Assembly (NCBI GenBank): GCA_029931535.1
Contig: JAQPZY010001610.1
Location: forward strand, 682,001 to 746,000
Reading direction: 5' to 3'
DNA: 64,000 bases
Source of the DNA: Margaritifera margaritifera
Lineage: Eukaryota; Mollusca; Bivalvia; Unionida; Margaritiferidae
Positions 33,281 to 63,190 of this stretch are shown one piece after another. The notes below the pieces were generated by a model that made no database searches, was not told the DNA's origin, and worked only from the letters and a program-made list of their open reading frames with translations. Position 1 is the first letter of the stretch. Each line of letters starts with the position of its first letter. The translations under genes and the position numbers were made by a program.

Positions 33281-33889
33281 TTGCAATTATGTATGGTAAA
33301 ATTGTAAGCACAGTGGTTTAGACATGCAGTCAGGGGTAAATATTAGGGGGAAAACAAAACTTTATTTTACAGGTTTTGTTTCCTAGTTATGAACATGCAT
33401 GTAGATGTAAAAAAAAAATTGGGTAAATTATTACCTATCATTGATCAGCTTTATTGTGTTACAAGCATTTTCAAAGACCACATAAATGCCGATGACTTTG
33501 ATGGTGCACTGTTTTGGTATTCCTTGTCGGAAGTGTTCCATTCATGCAACATTTTTTTAAACATGAATATATGTACAAAATTATCCTAGTATACTGATTC
33601 CTGAATGACAACCTGCATGATTTTACTTCATGATTATTATTGAAGTGCCCGTTAAATGATTTGGTCTCTACAATATGAAAGGAATAAACCTTACAGTTCC
33701 AATGAGTATTCATGGAATAAACAAACTGCGTTAGGTTAATTTGTTACTTAAATACCTTAACAAAAGAAATAGTTTTCTTATACATGGTTCAGTCTTTGTC
33801 ATGATACTGAAAAGTAATTAGAAAAGCAACTGATGATTGATCATCAGTTGTTCTTTAAAATTTATTTGTCATCTTTTTAGCGCTACTTG
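33281..33889. other. no supported gene
   Basis: A 66-codon plus-strand frame at 33389-33589 follows an acceptor-like TTATTTTACAG and reads smoothly, but it matches no family I recognise and has no visible partner exon. The rest is AT-rich. Confidence 0.3.
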
Positions 33890-34885
33890 TCATAGACAAG
33901 AAGAGCTTATGGGATTGCCTGCTATAAGTAATCCGTCCATCCATTAGCACAAGTTTGTTACTGCTACTTCTCCTAAACTACTTGGAAGATTTCCATCAAA
34001 CTACACACACACACACACTAGGCCTAGTTGGTCTTAAATGAAAATGGTGCCACTCAGACATCCAATATGACCAACACACAGTGGTTATCTTGAAAATTTT
34101 GATTTTGATACTACTCCTGAATGGATGGTCATAACATAGGGTTTCCATTCAAAAATTTCATACGATGTCTAGCTGGTCCTAAGTAAAAATGGTGTCGATC
34201 TGACCTCCAGCATTGCTGCCATCATGAAAATCTTTGCTACTGCTGCACCTCCTAAATGGATGATCATATTGACATGGTTTTCACCAAAGGACTTCTTATG
34301 ATATCTATAGTCCTAAATGAAAATGGTGCTTATCTCACATCCCTATATGGCCACCATGGGGATCCTCTTAAAAGTCTTGTTATCGATGCTCCTCCTAGAC
34401 AAAAAGTCGTATCCACATGGGGTTTTCACCAAAAGTCATATCCACATGGGGTTTTCACCAAAAGTCATATCCACATGGGGTTTTCACCAAAAGTCATATC
34501 CACATGGGGTTTTCACCAGAAGACATCTTATTGTCTGAAGTTGGTTCTAAATAAAAATGAAGCTGATCTGATGTCCAATATGGCCACTATTGAGGTCACT
34601 TTGAAAAAAATCTTATCACTACTTCTTATAAATGGATGGTCATATTGAGATGGGGTTTCCACAACAACAAAAAAAGACTTCTAATGACGCCTAGTTGGTC
34701 CTAAATGAAAATGATGCTGATTTTATATTCAATATGGCCACCACATCAGACAATTTGAAAATCTTGTCATTGCTCAAGAATATCAGAGATGATTTCAACA
34801 CTCAGCAGTTAAAAAGAAGAAATGGCTTTATCTTGATTCCTGGAAACTCTTTTCGGTCAGTAGAGCATCAGTGCCTTCGATGGAC
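33890..34885 (+). mobile_element. satellite-bearing interspersed element, copy 2
   Basis: Same start (AGAAGAGCTTATGGGATTGC), ~145-bp units and tail (CAAGAATATCAGAGATGATT ... GGTCAGTAGAGCATCAGTGCC) as 11190-12035, in the same orientation. Inside it a 30-bp sub-repeat (AAAGTCATATCCACATGGGG) has expanded to four copies at 34400-34520. Confidence 0.8.
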
Positions 34886-35521
34886 TCTTGTTAAATTAAA
34901 TGAGCAATAATAAGTTTATCCAATGTCCAACAATAATTTTAATTTACATTACATAAATATAAACTGATGAACAACCTAATGTATAAAATAGCAGACTGAA
35001 TATAAAACAGTTTGTGGAAAGTAAAACTTTATCTTAATTTTGCAAATCAAAGATTTAAAGGGCAAGATAAACATGCAACTGTTATCTGCAACATAAAGGA
35101 AGGTAGATGAGCATCAATCTGGGCAATTTAGATGCTCATATTATAGGAAAAGATGACTGCGTTTTGCACAGCAAAAAATCAAGGTCACTAAAATCTTGTT
35201 TTCCTGCATAACTTGATGGATTAACAAATAAGACTATGTGAAAATAATTTTTATTTTTTTGAATCGCACTAAGTTCCATGAAAGGAGTCACGTGTGACAT
35301 CAATCTGTAAATATTGTCAGTCATGTTAATAAATAAAAAAAGCATAAGGGCTTGAATAGTAGTCTTAGCTCTGCCAGTTCAACTCCAAACAATACATGCG
35401 TAAATGGTATTTTATATATCATTACATGTTTAAAAGTATTATAATTAGACACTAGTAGCACATGCTTTACTCTGGACAGCACTGACTTAAGGGTTACACT
35501 GACTTTAGCTCCCATAAGCAA
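34886..35521. other. no gene seen
   Basis: AT-rich, stop-rich sequence without recognisable features. Confidence 0.45.
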
Positions 35522-35662
35522 TTGGTTCCTTGCTTACCCTAAGGGCAAACCATTAAACTGGTTCCTTGCTTACCCTAAGGGAAAACCATTAAACTGGTTC
35601 CTTGCTTACCCTAAGTGCAAACCATTAAACTGGTTCCTTGCTTACTCTAAGGGCAAACTATT
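35522..35662. repeat. 36-bp tandem repeat, 4 copies
   Basis: Units read TAAACTGGTTCCTTGCTTAC, CCTAAGGGCAAACCAT, nearly identical to one another. Confidence 0.92.
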
Positions 35663-37224
35663 AATTAGTTTTTGGAAAAGATGGTGAAGAACATAAGTTA
35701 TAATGTAGAAACAAATTTTAGAAATCGTTTGGGAGTATGGGAGAATGTATTGTTATGACCTTGTAATGTTCAATAAGCCCTTGAAAGCAGGTCACAGTGA
35801 CCCATTTTTGGTGTATGAAGCACCTTTAAGATTGATCTTCAGAACAAGTTAGGAAGCAGTAGGTTAAAATATATTGAAATAAAATCCCTGAAATGATTTT
35901 TTGTTGAGCCCACCTTGGCAGAAGCTCAACATAAGCGCATCCATGTGCGTGTCTATATGAACAATTGTCCATCCACACCTTAGAGTTAGTGTTTTGTGTC
36001 GTCATTTTCTCAAGTACAGTTGGTCACAGTGGTACTTGATATGTGGATTCATTTTGATGTATTCAACACTAATTCACCAAAGTCTCGGAGGCAGGCTTGA
36101 CATGCAGGCAGTTGACAGTTTCTTGTTTAGCTATTTGATTCAATCCTGGATACGGGGTCACTGTGAACCATTTCTGGTATACAATAAATATTCATTCCAT
36201 GACTGGTGGCAATATGTGCAAAGGTATTTGAGATTCAGTCCCTGCATGATTTAGAAGCCAAAATTGAATGAATCCTGGAATGTAGGCCACAGTTATCCAG
36301 TTTTGGTACATAAAACACATTCAAATATTTAGCCTGGAAAGGAGTGACAGGCAGATAGACAAAGTAACTCGTTTATGCTGCCATCTTGTTCAAGTGGGTT
36401 TACATAAAAAGGGGAAGTTGATTTCTCAACATCATTATTTCTGTTCACGGACATTCCTTTAATTTGGAAAAACATATAAATATCTATAAGTGTTGGCATA
36501 ACTGCACAAAATAAGCCAGAAGGATATGATTGGATATTCGTTACAAATATGACAATATAAACATTTTCCCCATACATCTAATGCAGACCGATATACTTCA
36601 CTTTTTCAACCTGTCTAGCATGCAATAATAAATATATTCAATATATGGCAAACAGATTACTGAGACCAAGATGTATTTTTCAATGCATTTATTACACAAA
36701 GTTATTTCCTACTAAGTGACATTTATTCTAGTTATCTCCCTTTTTATACTGTTACAAAAGAAATGATCACATTTGCAATTGTAATTAGTGAGAAAAATGT
36801 AATTGCATCACTTTATATTTTCAAACAACAAAATGCAACAATAGTTGCATAAGCTAAAAGAATCAACAATTAACACTGCCCAATTTGTTATTTATTATTT
36901 AAGCACTAATTTTGAGGAAAAATTTGGAGAGTGATCCCTTACTATAAACACCTCAATATAGCATAATCCATATATAACACAGGTAGTGTTATAAGGATCC
37001 CATTTTAGGAATGATACTGAACCTACTGCAATATAAGATGACCTTACATAATTTGGTACACTTTTATGGATGACCTCACTTATAACTTGGTACACTTTTA
37101 TGGATCTCCTGAACAGCACTATAGTCAGGGAACACTATAAAAAAATATTCTTATGGTATTAGCATCTTTACTAAGCTGCAGTGTATTCAAGATTCATGCC
37201 CTATAGATTAGGGGTTTGTATCAC
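35663..37224. other. dispersed satellite units, no gene
   Basis: Diverged units with GGTCACAGTGACCCATTTTT, GGTCACTGTGAACCATTTCT and GGCCACAGTTATCCAGTTTT occur near 35789, 36158 and 36285. A CCACCTTGGCAGAAGCTCAA phrase lies at 35910. The remainder is AT-rich without coding signal. Confidence 0.5.
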
Positions 37225-37640
37225 CATTGACATCATGATACGAAATGCATCACAATACATTAGTCCCAATACAATATGTATCATGATATAAAGGTCCCAA
37301 TATGATATGTATCATGACACAAAGGTCTCAAAACAATATGTATCATGATACAAAGGTCCCAATATGATATGTATCATGATACACAGGTCTCGATACAATA
37401 TGTATCACAATAAATAGGTTTCAATAAAAAATGTATCATAACACATAGGTTGCAATACAATATGTTTCATGGTACATGTGTTTCAATATAATATGTATCA
37501 TAACACATAGGTCTCAATACAATATGTTTCATGGTACATGTTTCAATACAATATGTACCATGATACATAGGTCTCAATACAGCATGTATCATGATCAATA
37601 GTTCCCAATATGATATGTATCATGATTCATATTCTGAGCT
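37225..37640. repeat. ~40-bp tandem repeat, about 10 copies
   Basis: Units contain CAATATGTATCATGATACA and AGGTCTCAATA. The core ATGTATCATGATACAT is itself palindromic. Confidence 0.9.
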
Positions 37641-38813
37641 TATATTTATGTAATAACATATGATCTTCAAAATTCATTTCCAATCTAGTTTTACTTGCTT
37701 TAAAAAATCTGAATAAATGCAAAGTGTTTTTCATTATCAAAACTAACTTTATAATGACGAAATTTAAAAGAAAATTGCTACAGTGTGAAAAAACCCAACC
37801 AATTAATAAATCTTACCATATTGTCTAATTTCACTAAGTTATAAAATTATATCATTAAATTATGTTCTAAGGTTGTATTGTGTGTATCACGATCTGAGGG
37901 TCGTAATACAATATACTATATCACCACAAAAATATTTATATACCTGATACATAATAATGTATCGCTACATACCTACTATAGATACAATATTATATTTGGT
38001 TCAAAGTTTACACTTAAACATTGTACCTAATAAATGTGACTTTTAACTTAATGTTCAGTTTGGGTTGTTTTCTATGAATTATGAACACAACATGGATTTA
38101 AAAATCCAATTTATCACATGCCATAAATGATTTCATGTATTATAAACCAATTCCTCTTTCTGTTTCATTAGTGATATTAATACAGGTGTGTGTGAGATGT
38201 ACAAAACTGAATGTCAAATTCAATTCATGTTTCTTGACATTTGTTTCAACATCAGTTGATTCTTACACCATTGTTTATTTGACACAAAATTTATGAGACT
38301 AGCTAAATTATTTTAAATTGCTTATTAATTCTTGCAATGACTGAATTTTGTTCACAGTTTCATAAATTTCACATGAAACCAACAGTGCACAAGGTGGCAA
38401 CAAACCATTTTAACAGATTCTTACATGAAACTATTTATTGCATATATAACAGTAAAAACCCACATAACACTAACCAAAGTTACATGCAATGTCAAATTCT
38501 CACTGCTTTGCGAAATTAGCTTTATCAAATAACAGCTGCGAAAATGAATATATGATAAGCAATTTGGCAAAAAAACTCAGATGCAGCATATGTAATAATG
38601 TAAGTCAATGATGCATTAATGCCTGAAAATACAAATTTACCATTGACACATTTCATCACACCTATATTCTTTGATAATAAATGTACAAGGCTTTAATTTT
38701 AATGTCCATTGTTTTATAAACAGAGAAACATTTTCTAATTAGAGGTTAAATCTTCATAAAATAAGATAGCAATTATTTTTCCAGTATAAAAACCTACTTA
38801 ACTGCACATATAC
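37641..38813. other. downstream flank of ARPC5, no gene
   Basis: AT-rich. Scattered TATCACGA/TGATAC phrases continue to about 37990. No coding signal is seen before the ARPC5 3' UTR. Confidence 0.45.
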
Positions 38814-38819
38814 TTTATT
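38814..38819 (-). terminator. ARPC5: possible ARPC5 polyadenylation signal
   Basis: AATAAA on the minus strand (TTTATT on plus) lies about 150 bases after the ARPC5 stop codon. Its use is unproven. Confidence 0.4.
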
Positions 38820-38968
38820 TGCTGCTGCTGACAATTTTTCTTTTGCAACAAACATATTTAAATATCTTATGCTGGGTTTTGCTCCTTGAGGTATTAATTT
38901 TTGAGGGTTGTATCTGGTCACAGAATCCTTAGTGCAGAAGAAAAGCAGCTTGATATAGGTTTTATCCA

Positions 38969-56852
<17,884 letters not shown>

Positions 56853-57194
56853 TTAAAAATTAAAAGCTTGTAGACTCAATTTATAAAACTGAATCAGGGG
56901 ACTGAAGTGTAGACAGCTGTCAACGATACCCAGGAAATGATTTCGTCTGTTACCTTGTTCTAAACGGACAATTAATAGTCATGATCATGTAAACGCTTGC
57001 TAATACGTGGATTATAAGTGATAAATCATTTGAAAGATTTCAACGCATTCCCAGATATTTCTATTTTTGTTTGCTATGATTACCTAACTAAACGTTGCTT
57101 TCTTAATTAAACAAAAATGTAGATATTCGAAAATAGTTTAGTAATATTTTCCCATAGGCTGAACGAATGTAAAAAAGGCTGTGTTAAGACTTTA

Positions 57195-57236
57195 CGGAAG
57201 TACATGTAGAAGCAAGGTGCGCCCTCTTCCGCCATC
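57195..57236 (-). promoter_or_regulatory. ETS-like and YY1-like motifs, probable ARPC5 promoter
   Basis: On the minus strand GATGGCGG (57229-57236) resembles a YY1 site and ACTTCCG (57195-57201) an ETS/GABP site, about 350-385 bp upstream of the ARPC5 ATG with no TATA box. Such pairs are common in promoters of housekeeping genes in animals. The start site is not determined. Confidence 0.35.
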
Positions 57237-57789
57237 ACAAACAGTCAACATGGTATAGTTTAGTTATAGTTAAATAAAACCCATTATCATCCACGTTACT
57301 ACATATCAATGACCCTATAATAAGTAAATTTGTAAACCTAAAATATTTATTGATTGATCAGATTAAGAATATATGTGATATATATCTTTGATTCCATGTA
57401 ATTTTACTATAAATTCATTTAATTATCGGTTCAATGTTTTTTTTGGTTGTTGACAACTTCCATAGTTCAGTTTAAGATCATTCCCCTACCCTTGATATGT
57501 AATACGCGAGGATATAGCAGTTGCTCTGTCCATCAATCAATCTGTATGTCCGTTATTTTGTTAATTTGAGTGAGCATGTCCATTTCCAGATCGTAAGTCT
57601 TGAACCCGTGCGAGGTATTACATCCAAACTGTCCCTTATGTCGACTAAGTGGCGTTTATTTGTCACTAGCCTTTTGTTATTGTAGCGCTCGAGTGCATGT
57701 TAGGTCGAAGATCATAATACTGGTAACGCAGCAGATTCCCCAGACATTGCTCATGAATAAGTTGCCGTTGCATCTGCAGAACGTCAGAC
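57237..57789. other. no gene seen
   Basis: AT-rich. A 92-codon plus-strand frame (57600-57878) overlaps the foldback arm and is not supported. Confidence 0.4.
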
Positions 57790-58560
57790 TAGTCCTACAA
57801 TATAAAACGTCTACCCTGATATTTATGATGTTTGGTGCTACGTCTTATTACTTAAATAACTGGCGTTATGTAGCGTAATCCCCGGTCGACTGACGGGGGA
57901 ACCAGAGGCCAAATTTTCAGGAATATATCGCACACTTGGCAGCCCATATTGACACTTCAACAAATTAAATTCTAATTGCTTTTTTCGGACTATATGTACT
58001 ATGATGTCTTTTTCCTAATGGAATCGAATTCTGACACAAGCAAGTGGACGTCTTTTCAAGTTCCATTGACATATATTTCAGTTGGTTGAAATGCGATGGT
58101 AGCCAAGGAATGCAGAAGCCAATTGAAGTTGGAGTTTATTTCTTTAATGAAACAAATAAAAATATACTAATGTTGATAAAAGCGATTGTGCAGCTTCATT
58201 TTGTTTAAGATACTTATCTCGTCTTTATCGACTTCGGAATTCCTCTGCTCCCATCGCATTTCAACCAACTGAAATGTATGTCAACGGAATTTGAAAAGGC
58301 AACCACTTGCTTGTCAGAATTTGATTCCGTTAGGAAAAAGACATCAGAGTAAGTATAGTCTGACTAAAGCAATTAGACTTTAATTTGTTCAAAAGTGTCA
58401 ATATGGGCTGCCAAGTGTGAGATATTCCTGAAAATTTGGCCTCTAGTTCCCCTGTCAGTCGACCGGGGATCACGCTACACAACGCCATTTATTTAAGTTG
58501 TAAGACATAGCACCCAAACATCATAAATATCAGGGTGGACGTCTTACATTGTAGGACTAA
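57790..58560. mobile_element. foldback element with ~340-bp inverted arms
   Basis: The left arm (57790-58135) is the reverse complement of the right arm (58226-58560) across phrases such as GGCCAAATTTTCAGGAATAT, CTTGGCAGCCCATATTGACA, CCCCGGTCGACTGAC and TTTCAGTTGGTTGAAATGCG. Estimated identity is about 85-90%, with a loop of about 90 bp. No coding capacity. This long hairpin is typical of foldback DNA elements or two MITE copies joined head to head. Confidence 0.88.
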
Positions 58561-58689
58561 ACGTCAGACATCTTTTGAGAAGCAATTGCAAAAACCCACA
58601 TGGCTGCACAATTATTACTTGCAAGCAAGAAAATACATTACTTAACAGTAGTCGGAACAAACTATTGTGACGACTTTGTCAAACTTGTA

Positions 58690-60430
58690 CTAGTAGTGTT
58701 CATGTATGTAGATCAGGAACAGGGTTGGATCAAGTACTGTTTCCTGGGGAATGCCAGATGATACATGGGTGGTTTTTGATGCACCACAATCTAGCACAAC
58801 CTGTTGCCTTGTAGGAAGGAGTTGATCCACCTTTGGATGTCTCGTGACTCCATAATATGATAACTTTTGTAACAATCTCTGGTGTGGGACTTGTTCAGAG
58901 GCATGGAGAAATCTAATACGGCCATATCGACTTGAGTGCCTTTGTCCAAGTTTCTGGCAATATCATTGGTGGTCACGACTAGCTGTTTTGCAGAACCTTT
59001 TGGCTCTAAATCCATACTGGTTTCGTCTATATGGCCCATTATATGGGAAACCATGATGTGTTCCAACATTTTTGATGCAGCCTCAGTTAGTGATGGATTT
59101 CTGGTTTGTATCTCTTTTCTTTAAGATGGGCATGATGTTGGCATTCTTCCAGTTGGATCTTACCTCAGATGTGTCGCGAGATTGCTGATGGATTGAAGCA
59201 AGGAATGGTCCTATTTTCTCTGTCTCTTTCAGGACTAATATTTACATCTTGTCTGGATCACATGCCTTTTTGGAATATAGTCTTATAATTGCATATTTCC
59301 ACTGCTGACAGAAATATGGATCGTTGCCACAAGTTCATACGCGGATTTGCCAGTACTTGGGATGTTATGCATTTTGTACATTGTATAAACAGATGTGAAT
59401 TGTTCATTCAACATGTCTGCTTTATCCTGGTAGTTTCAGCTGCTGTTCCATTCGATTTTAAAGTTCCTATGCTATTGGTGTCTTTTTTTCTAGATTTTAT
59501 ATATTTCCAAAATTCTAAGAGTTACTTTCCAATTTTGGATACAGTAGGTTATTTGGATGGTTGTAATAAGATGCATGTAGTTTATTTCTTACTATGCGTC
59601 GAAGGTGTTGAAATTTTGTCCTGTGTCGAATTTGTTTTTTTTTTTTTTTCCTTTTGTAAAGTGTATTCTTTATTAGCTTTTTAATCTCTAGTGTTATCCA
59701 TGGTATATTTTGCTTACTCAGATTTTCTTCTTTGGGATATGTTTTTCCATACTTGGGAAGATAGCACCTTTAAAGCTCTTCCAGTGACTGAGTTATTCTC
59801 AGGCTCAGATGTGATATATTTGTCCCTGAAACTTGCTCCTGATTTAATCCCACTTTGCTTGCTTGTTATTAAGCACCATTCTTTTGGGCTTTTTGGATTG
59901 AATTGGCCCAAGAAGTATGTTTATAGCATGTATACCAAGATAGCTCATTCTGGTGGGAGGGCAAGTGAAGTGTTTTTCTAAAAGTCCTGGATGGGATGTG
60001 ATCATTATTTCAAGTAGGCAACCCTATCTGGTGGGTGATCTATTTATCTCTTCAAGATTAAATTCTTTCACTACAGCTGTTAAACGATCACAGTGTGATT
60101 TATCTCTGGCACCAGGGATAGCGTTATCACAGTTCATGTCATCTAGGCTTTAGTCTCCTAACATGATGGTATTTCTATACTTTGGGTTTAGGTAGATTCA
60201 TTGTTTCATCTAGGACATGGGGAATGCGGGATTTACACATTTTTCATTACCTAGGAGCAAGTTAATCAACTAGTCACCCCAAAAATTGTGTATAGTTAAA
60301 ATTTGGCGCATTTCCTTTGATCTAATGCCTAATGCAACTTGTATGTATTGGGTTTTTGCATACACGTCGCTCAGAAAACTCATCTTGTACATATCATAAA
60401 GGACAACCAACTCGTCAGAGGCGTGATCTA
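58690..60430 (-). pseudogene. LINE (non-LTR retrotransposon) relic, endonuclease to reverse transcriptase
   Basis: Reading the minus strand through stops and shifts, the order is: end of an APE-type endonuclease (SPTR.GCLLEIMITSHPGLL near 60050-59980), the pre-RT phrase SKQNIPWITLEIKKLIKNTL at 59716-59657, then reverse transcriptase with NDIARNLDKGTQVDMAVLDFS near 58985-58910 and SSGIPQETVLDPTLFLIYI near 58760-58705 (normally SG(V/I)PQG). This fits CR1/Jockey-like LINEs. The YxDD region is missing because the relic stops at about 58690. Multiple breaks make it inactive. Confidence 0.85.
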
Positions 60431-60487
60431 TAATGTACAGTGTTTATTGATTGGAGTTGGAAGGGTTCCAATAATCCAGCAATCTGA

Positions 60488-60769
60488 TTGAATAAGGCAG
60501 ACAAAGCCCACTTGCATCATACACTGCTAGTTGAACCTATGGTCTTCAGGTGGAAAAACGATGAAAAATCACTTCAGCATTTTTTCAGAAGATATTACAA
60601 ACGACAGTTTCTAGAAAGTTCAAAAATTCCAACTCCTGTTGTTGGCAGTTATTCTTTGCCAAATAAGGCATTTGGATCTGAGACTGAAAAAAAAGATTGC
60701 AATTCTTTATCCCCTGCAACTGCACTGCCATTGAAAAAAGTAAAATATGATGTGTTTCAACCATGGTAG
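60488..60769 (+). other. 93-codon open frame, unrecognised
   Basis: An open frame with FRWKNDEKSLQHFFRRYYKR and a Lys/Ser-rich second half; no family recognised. It lies between the LINE relic and the Tigger-related element. It could be an exon fragment, a transposon piece or chance. Confidence 0.2.
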
Positions 60770-61094
60770 ACAGAAATTACCATTCCTATCGAAAAACGAT
60801 AAAGGTGTGATGTGAATTATGCATTCACAACAGGATGTGCATATTACCAAACTAGTACTGTTGAAATATGAGAGAGTAACAACTTAGATAATGTCACTTA
60901 GCTAATTTTATGTTCGTAAGTGAGCGACATAGTATAATATCGCAGTCATTGACATTGCATATTGATGAATTTTATTTGACTTTTTTCTGTAAATTGTGAA
61001 ACGATTTGGCCCACTTATTTGCAGGTTTGACCCACTTTCAAGTTTCATTGGGAAAGTTGTCCCATTCTTAAAAAATCCTAGAAGTAACACAGTA

Positions 61095-62401
61095 CAGTGA
61101 AATCCTGCTATAGCAAGATGATTGGGGTCCACAGGATGCCCTTGTGATATGTACCGTATTTTGCTATAGGCAAATGGGTCGATAACCTGAAGAAATAAAT
61201 GCGTGCATATCTTCTTAGCTGTACGGGGGCGGGGGGGGGGTGGGGGGGGGGCAAACCTATGGATTTCATTGATCCAGTTCTCAACTGGTTCCATATTAAA
61301 AACAAGAATTGCTTTTAAATGTTATTGCATATTTAATATTTAATTTCTTGGCAGAGAAACCATTCATTGATACATGTATACAAAAAAAGGCAAATTGAGC
61401 ATGAATTGTTAGAGCACATGTACTCGCCAGTCACCAGCCGATTTGGCTGTATCCATAATAGTAATTCCACACCATACTCGTTCTGTTTCAAAGATATATA
61501 ATTTATATTTAAATATTCACAATATTTATATCCATATACACTCCAGTTAGTTTAAATCCCAAGAATGATCATTTAGCATGCTGTGTTGTTTTCTCTGCAA
61601 GTCCTCTCCATTCCGACCAAAGAAGATAACCTTTTGTCAGCAAGTGCATGTACACTTCCTGTAGTTAGGTGGCATTTGCTCTGATCTTTGCCCTTGCTAA
61701 GCATAGTTGTTACTTTAAAGATCAGACACTTATCTCCGTGAGTATAAAGGCATCACTGGTTAAGAAACTTGCACGAGTAAACACCTGGCATTACACTGTA
61801 CTGTATATATTAACTTAAATTAACATTGTTAAATGAAACAAAGAAAGATTGAACATATATACCAAGCAGCACATGTAAAATAAAAAGTAATTCAAAATAA
61901 ATACATTGATTAGTAAGCAGTGTTAATTGTCTTAAGAGTTGGTCCTAAGGAATAAAGGTGGGATATAATGTGGGGTCATTTGAGAAGATGAATTAATCTT
62001 GGTACATATGCGGTAGTCAAAGATCTTGAGACATCTGATGGCCATTGTTTACCCGGCATTGAGCTACAAGTGTATACAGGATGCATTGAAGACGAGCACA
62101 AAGAAGACTAATGGCTATATTGTTGATGGTTCAATAATAATTAGATTAACAACTGTCAGCTTTTTAAGTAGCTGACGTCTTTCAAAAAAAAGCAAGAAGG
62201 AATTATATTTTTTTTTTCTTGAAAAATACAACATATCTTGCCAAATTATTAAATAAAGCTCTTTTTTATTTTGGCACTAAAGAAATCTGTAGTGTGATTC
62301 AAACAATTGGGTGAAATTAGTGTAAATATTCAGGACGCATGCCCCGACTGCTATATCCGAATTCGTGTTAAAACGAAGTGTGCCATAGTGGTTTTTCACT
62401 G
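61095..62401 (-). mobile_element. internally deleted Tigger-related element, 1.3 kb
   Basis: The ends CAGTGAAATCCTGCTATAGC and (reverse complement) CAGTGAAAAACCACTATGGC pair. The reverse-complemented 62150-62401 stretch follows the 5' end of the 43.6-kb Tigger, including CACGAATT(T/C)GGATATA and GTGCCAAAATAAA...AATTTGGCAAGAT. It is therefore the same family in opposite orientation, shortened by almost 1 kb. A TA precedes the left end; the right flank is CA. No transposase is readable. Confidence 0.78.
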
Positions 62402-63115
62402 CAATTGTTCTTTCATAAATATTAAGTTCTTGATTTTGGGTTCAAAATAATTTTGATTCACTCTTACTCTGTGAACACAATAATACTGTATTATTCTATT
62501 AGAGGAATAATTCATATTTTAAGTATAATTTTAGTGTCATTTATTATAAATCTTGATGTAACCAATAGTCGAGTTGTGAAGAAAAAGTCAAACTCTTAGT
62601 GGCTATTTGTGGGGCAGTGGCTGAATCCTAGATTAAACCGTGAAGATGTTTATCATGCCTTTGAGATTGTATCAGACAGCTTAGTGATTAAGACAAACTC
62701 TGGGTGTGCTCGAAAATATGTCTGTTTTTGCAGTATGTTCATTGTAATAAAAAACGATGACTTGAAATGTGCAAGGAACATCCAGAACTTGTCCCATTTA
62801 CATAGTTAATATTGATCGATTGATGCAAAATTAAATGCTTTCCTAATGGCAAGTGAAATACACTGAAAACTATGGACCCCAGAAAATAGAATTAATCAGT
62901 TTTACATGCTTTGAATACATTTAAAACATTCTTTGTGTTTTCAGTAATTTTATTTGATCAAAATACACAAAAATATGCTGATTATGTAGAGCTCTGATAT
63001 ACTTTTGTATGTGCAAACAGCTGGGCTTGAGCCAAGTGCAGAGCAAGTCGGCTTCTGATGAACACACTGAAACAGTTTTGAAGATCTGTCCTTCAAAAGT
63101 TACTTTTATTTTCAG
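62402..63115. other. probable intron or upstream flank of RPL35, no clear exon 1
   Basis: AT-rich sequence. The expected first exon (5' UTR plus ATG at a donor site) could not be identified. A 66-codon frame at 62609-62809 is unsupported. Confidence 0.4.
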
Positions 63116-63190
63116 GCAAAAGTAAAAGCCAAGGAGCTTCGTGGGAAGAAGAAAGAAGATCTTCTCAAGCAACTTGATGATCTAAAAAAG
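63116..63190 (+). CDS. RPL35: ribosomal protein L35 (uL29), exon 2 only
   Basis: After acceptor TTTTATTTTCAG, 25 codons read AKVKAKELRGKKKEDLLKQL then DDLKK, the conserved N-terminus of 60S protein L35, lacking only the initiator Met. In animal ribosomal protein genes the first exon often ends at or just after ATG, which would explain this. The best end is AAG|GCAAGG at 63190/63191, a GC-type donor that keeps phase 0. Read-through gives ARN and a stop. L35 lies near the peptide exit tunnel. Later exons are not in the remaining 800 bp. Confidence 0.88.

Noticed and set aside
33389..33589. Possible terminal exon after an acceptor-like site
   Set aside because: No recognisable domain and no matching upstream exon on the plus strand; kept only as a note.
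59289..59981. Plus-strand frames of 131 and 96 codons
   Set aside because: Antisense shadows of the minus-strand LINE relic.
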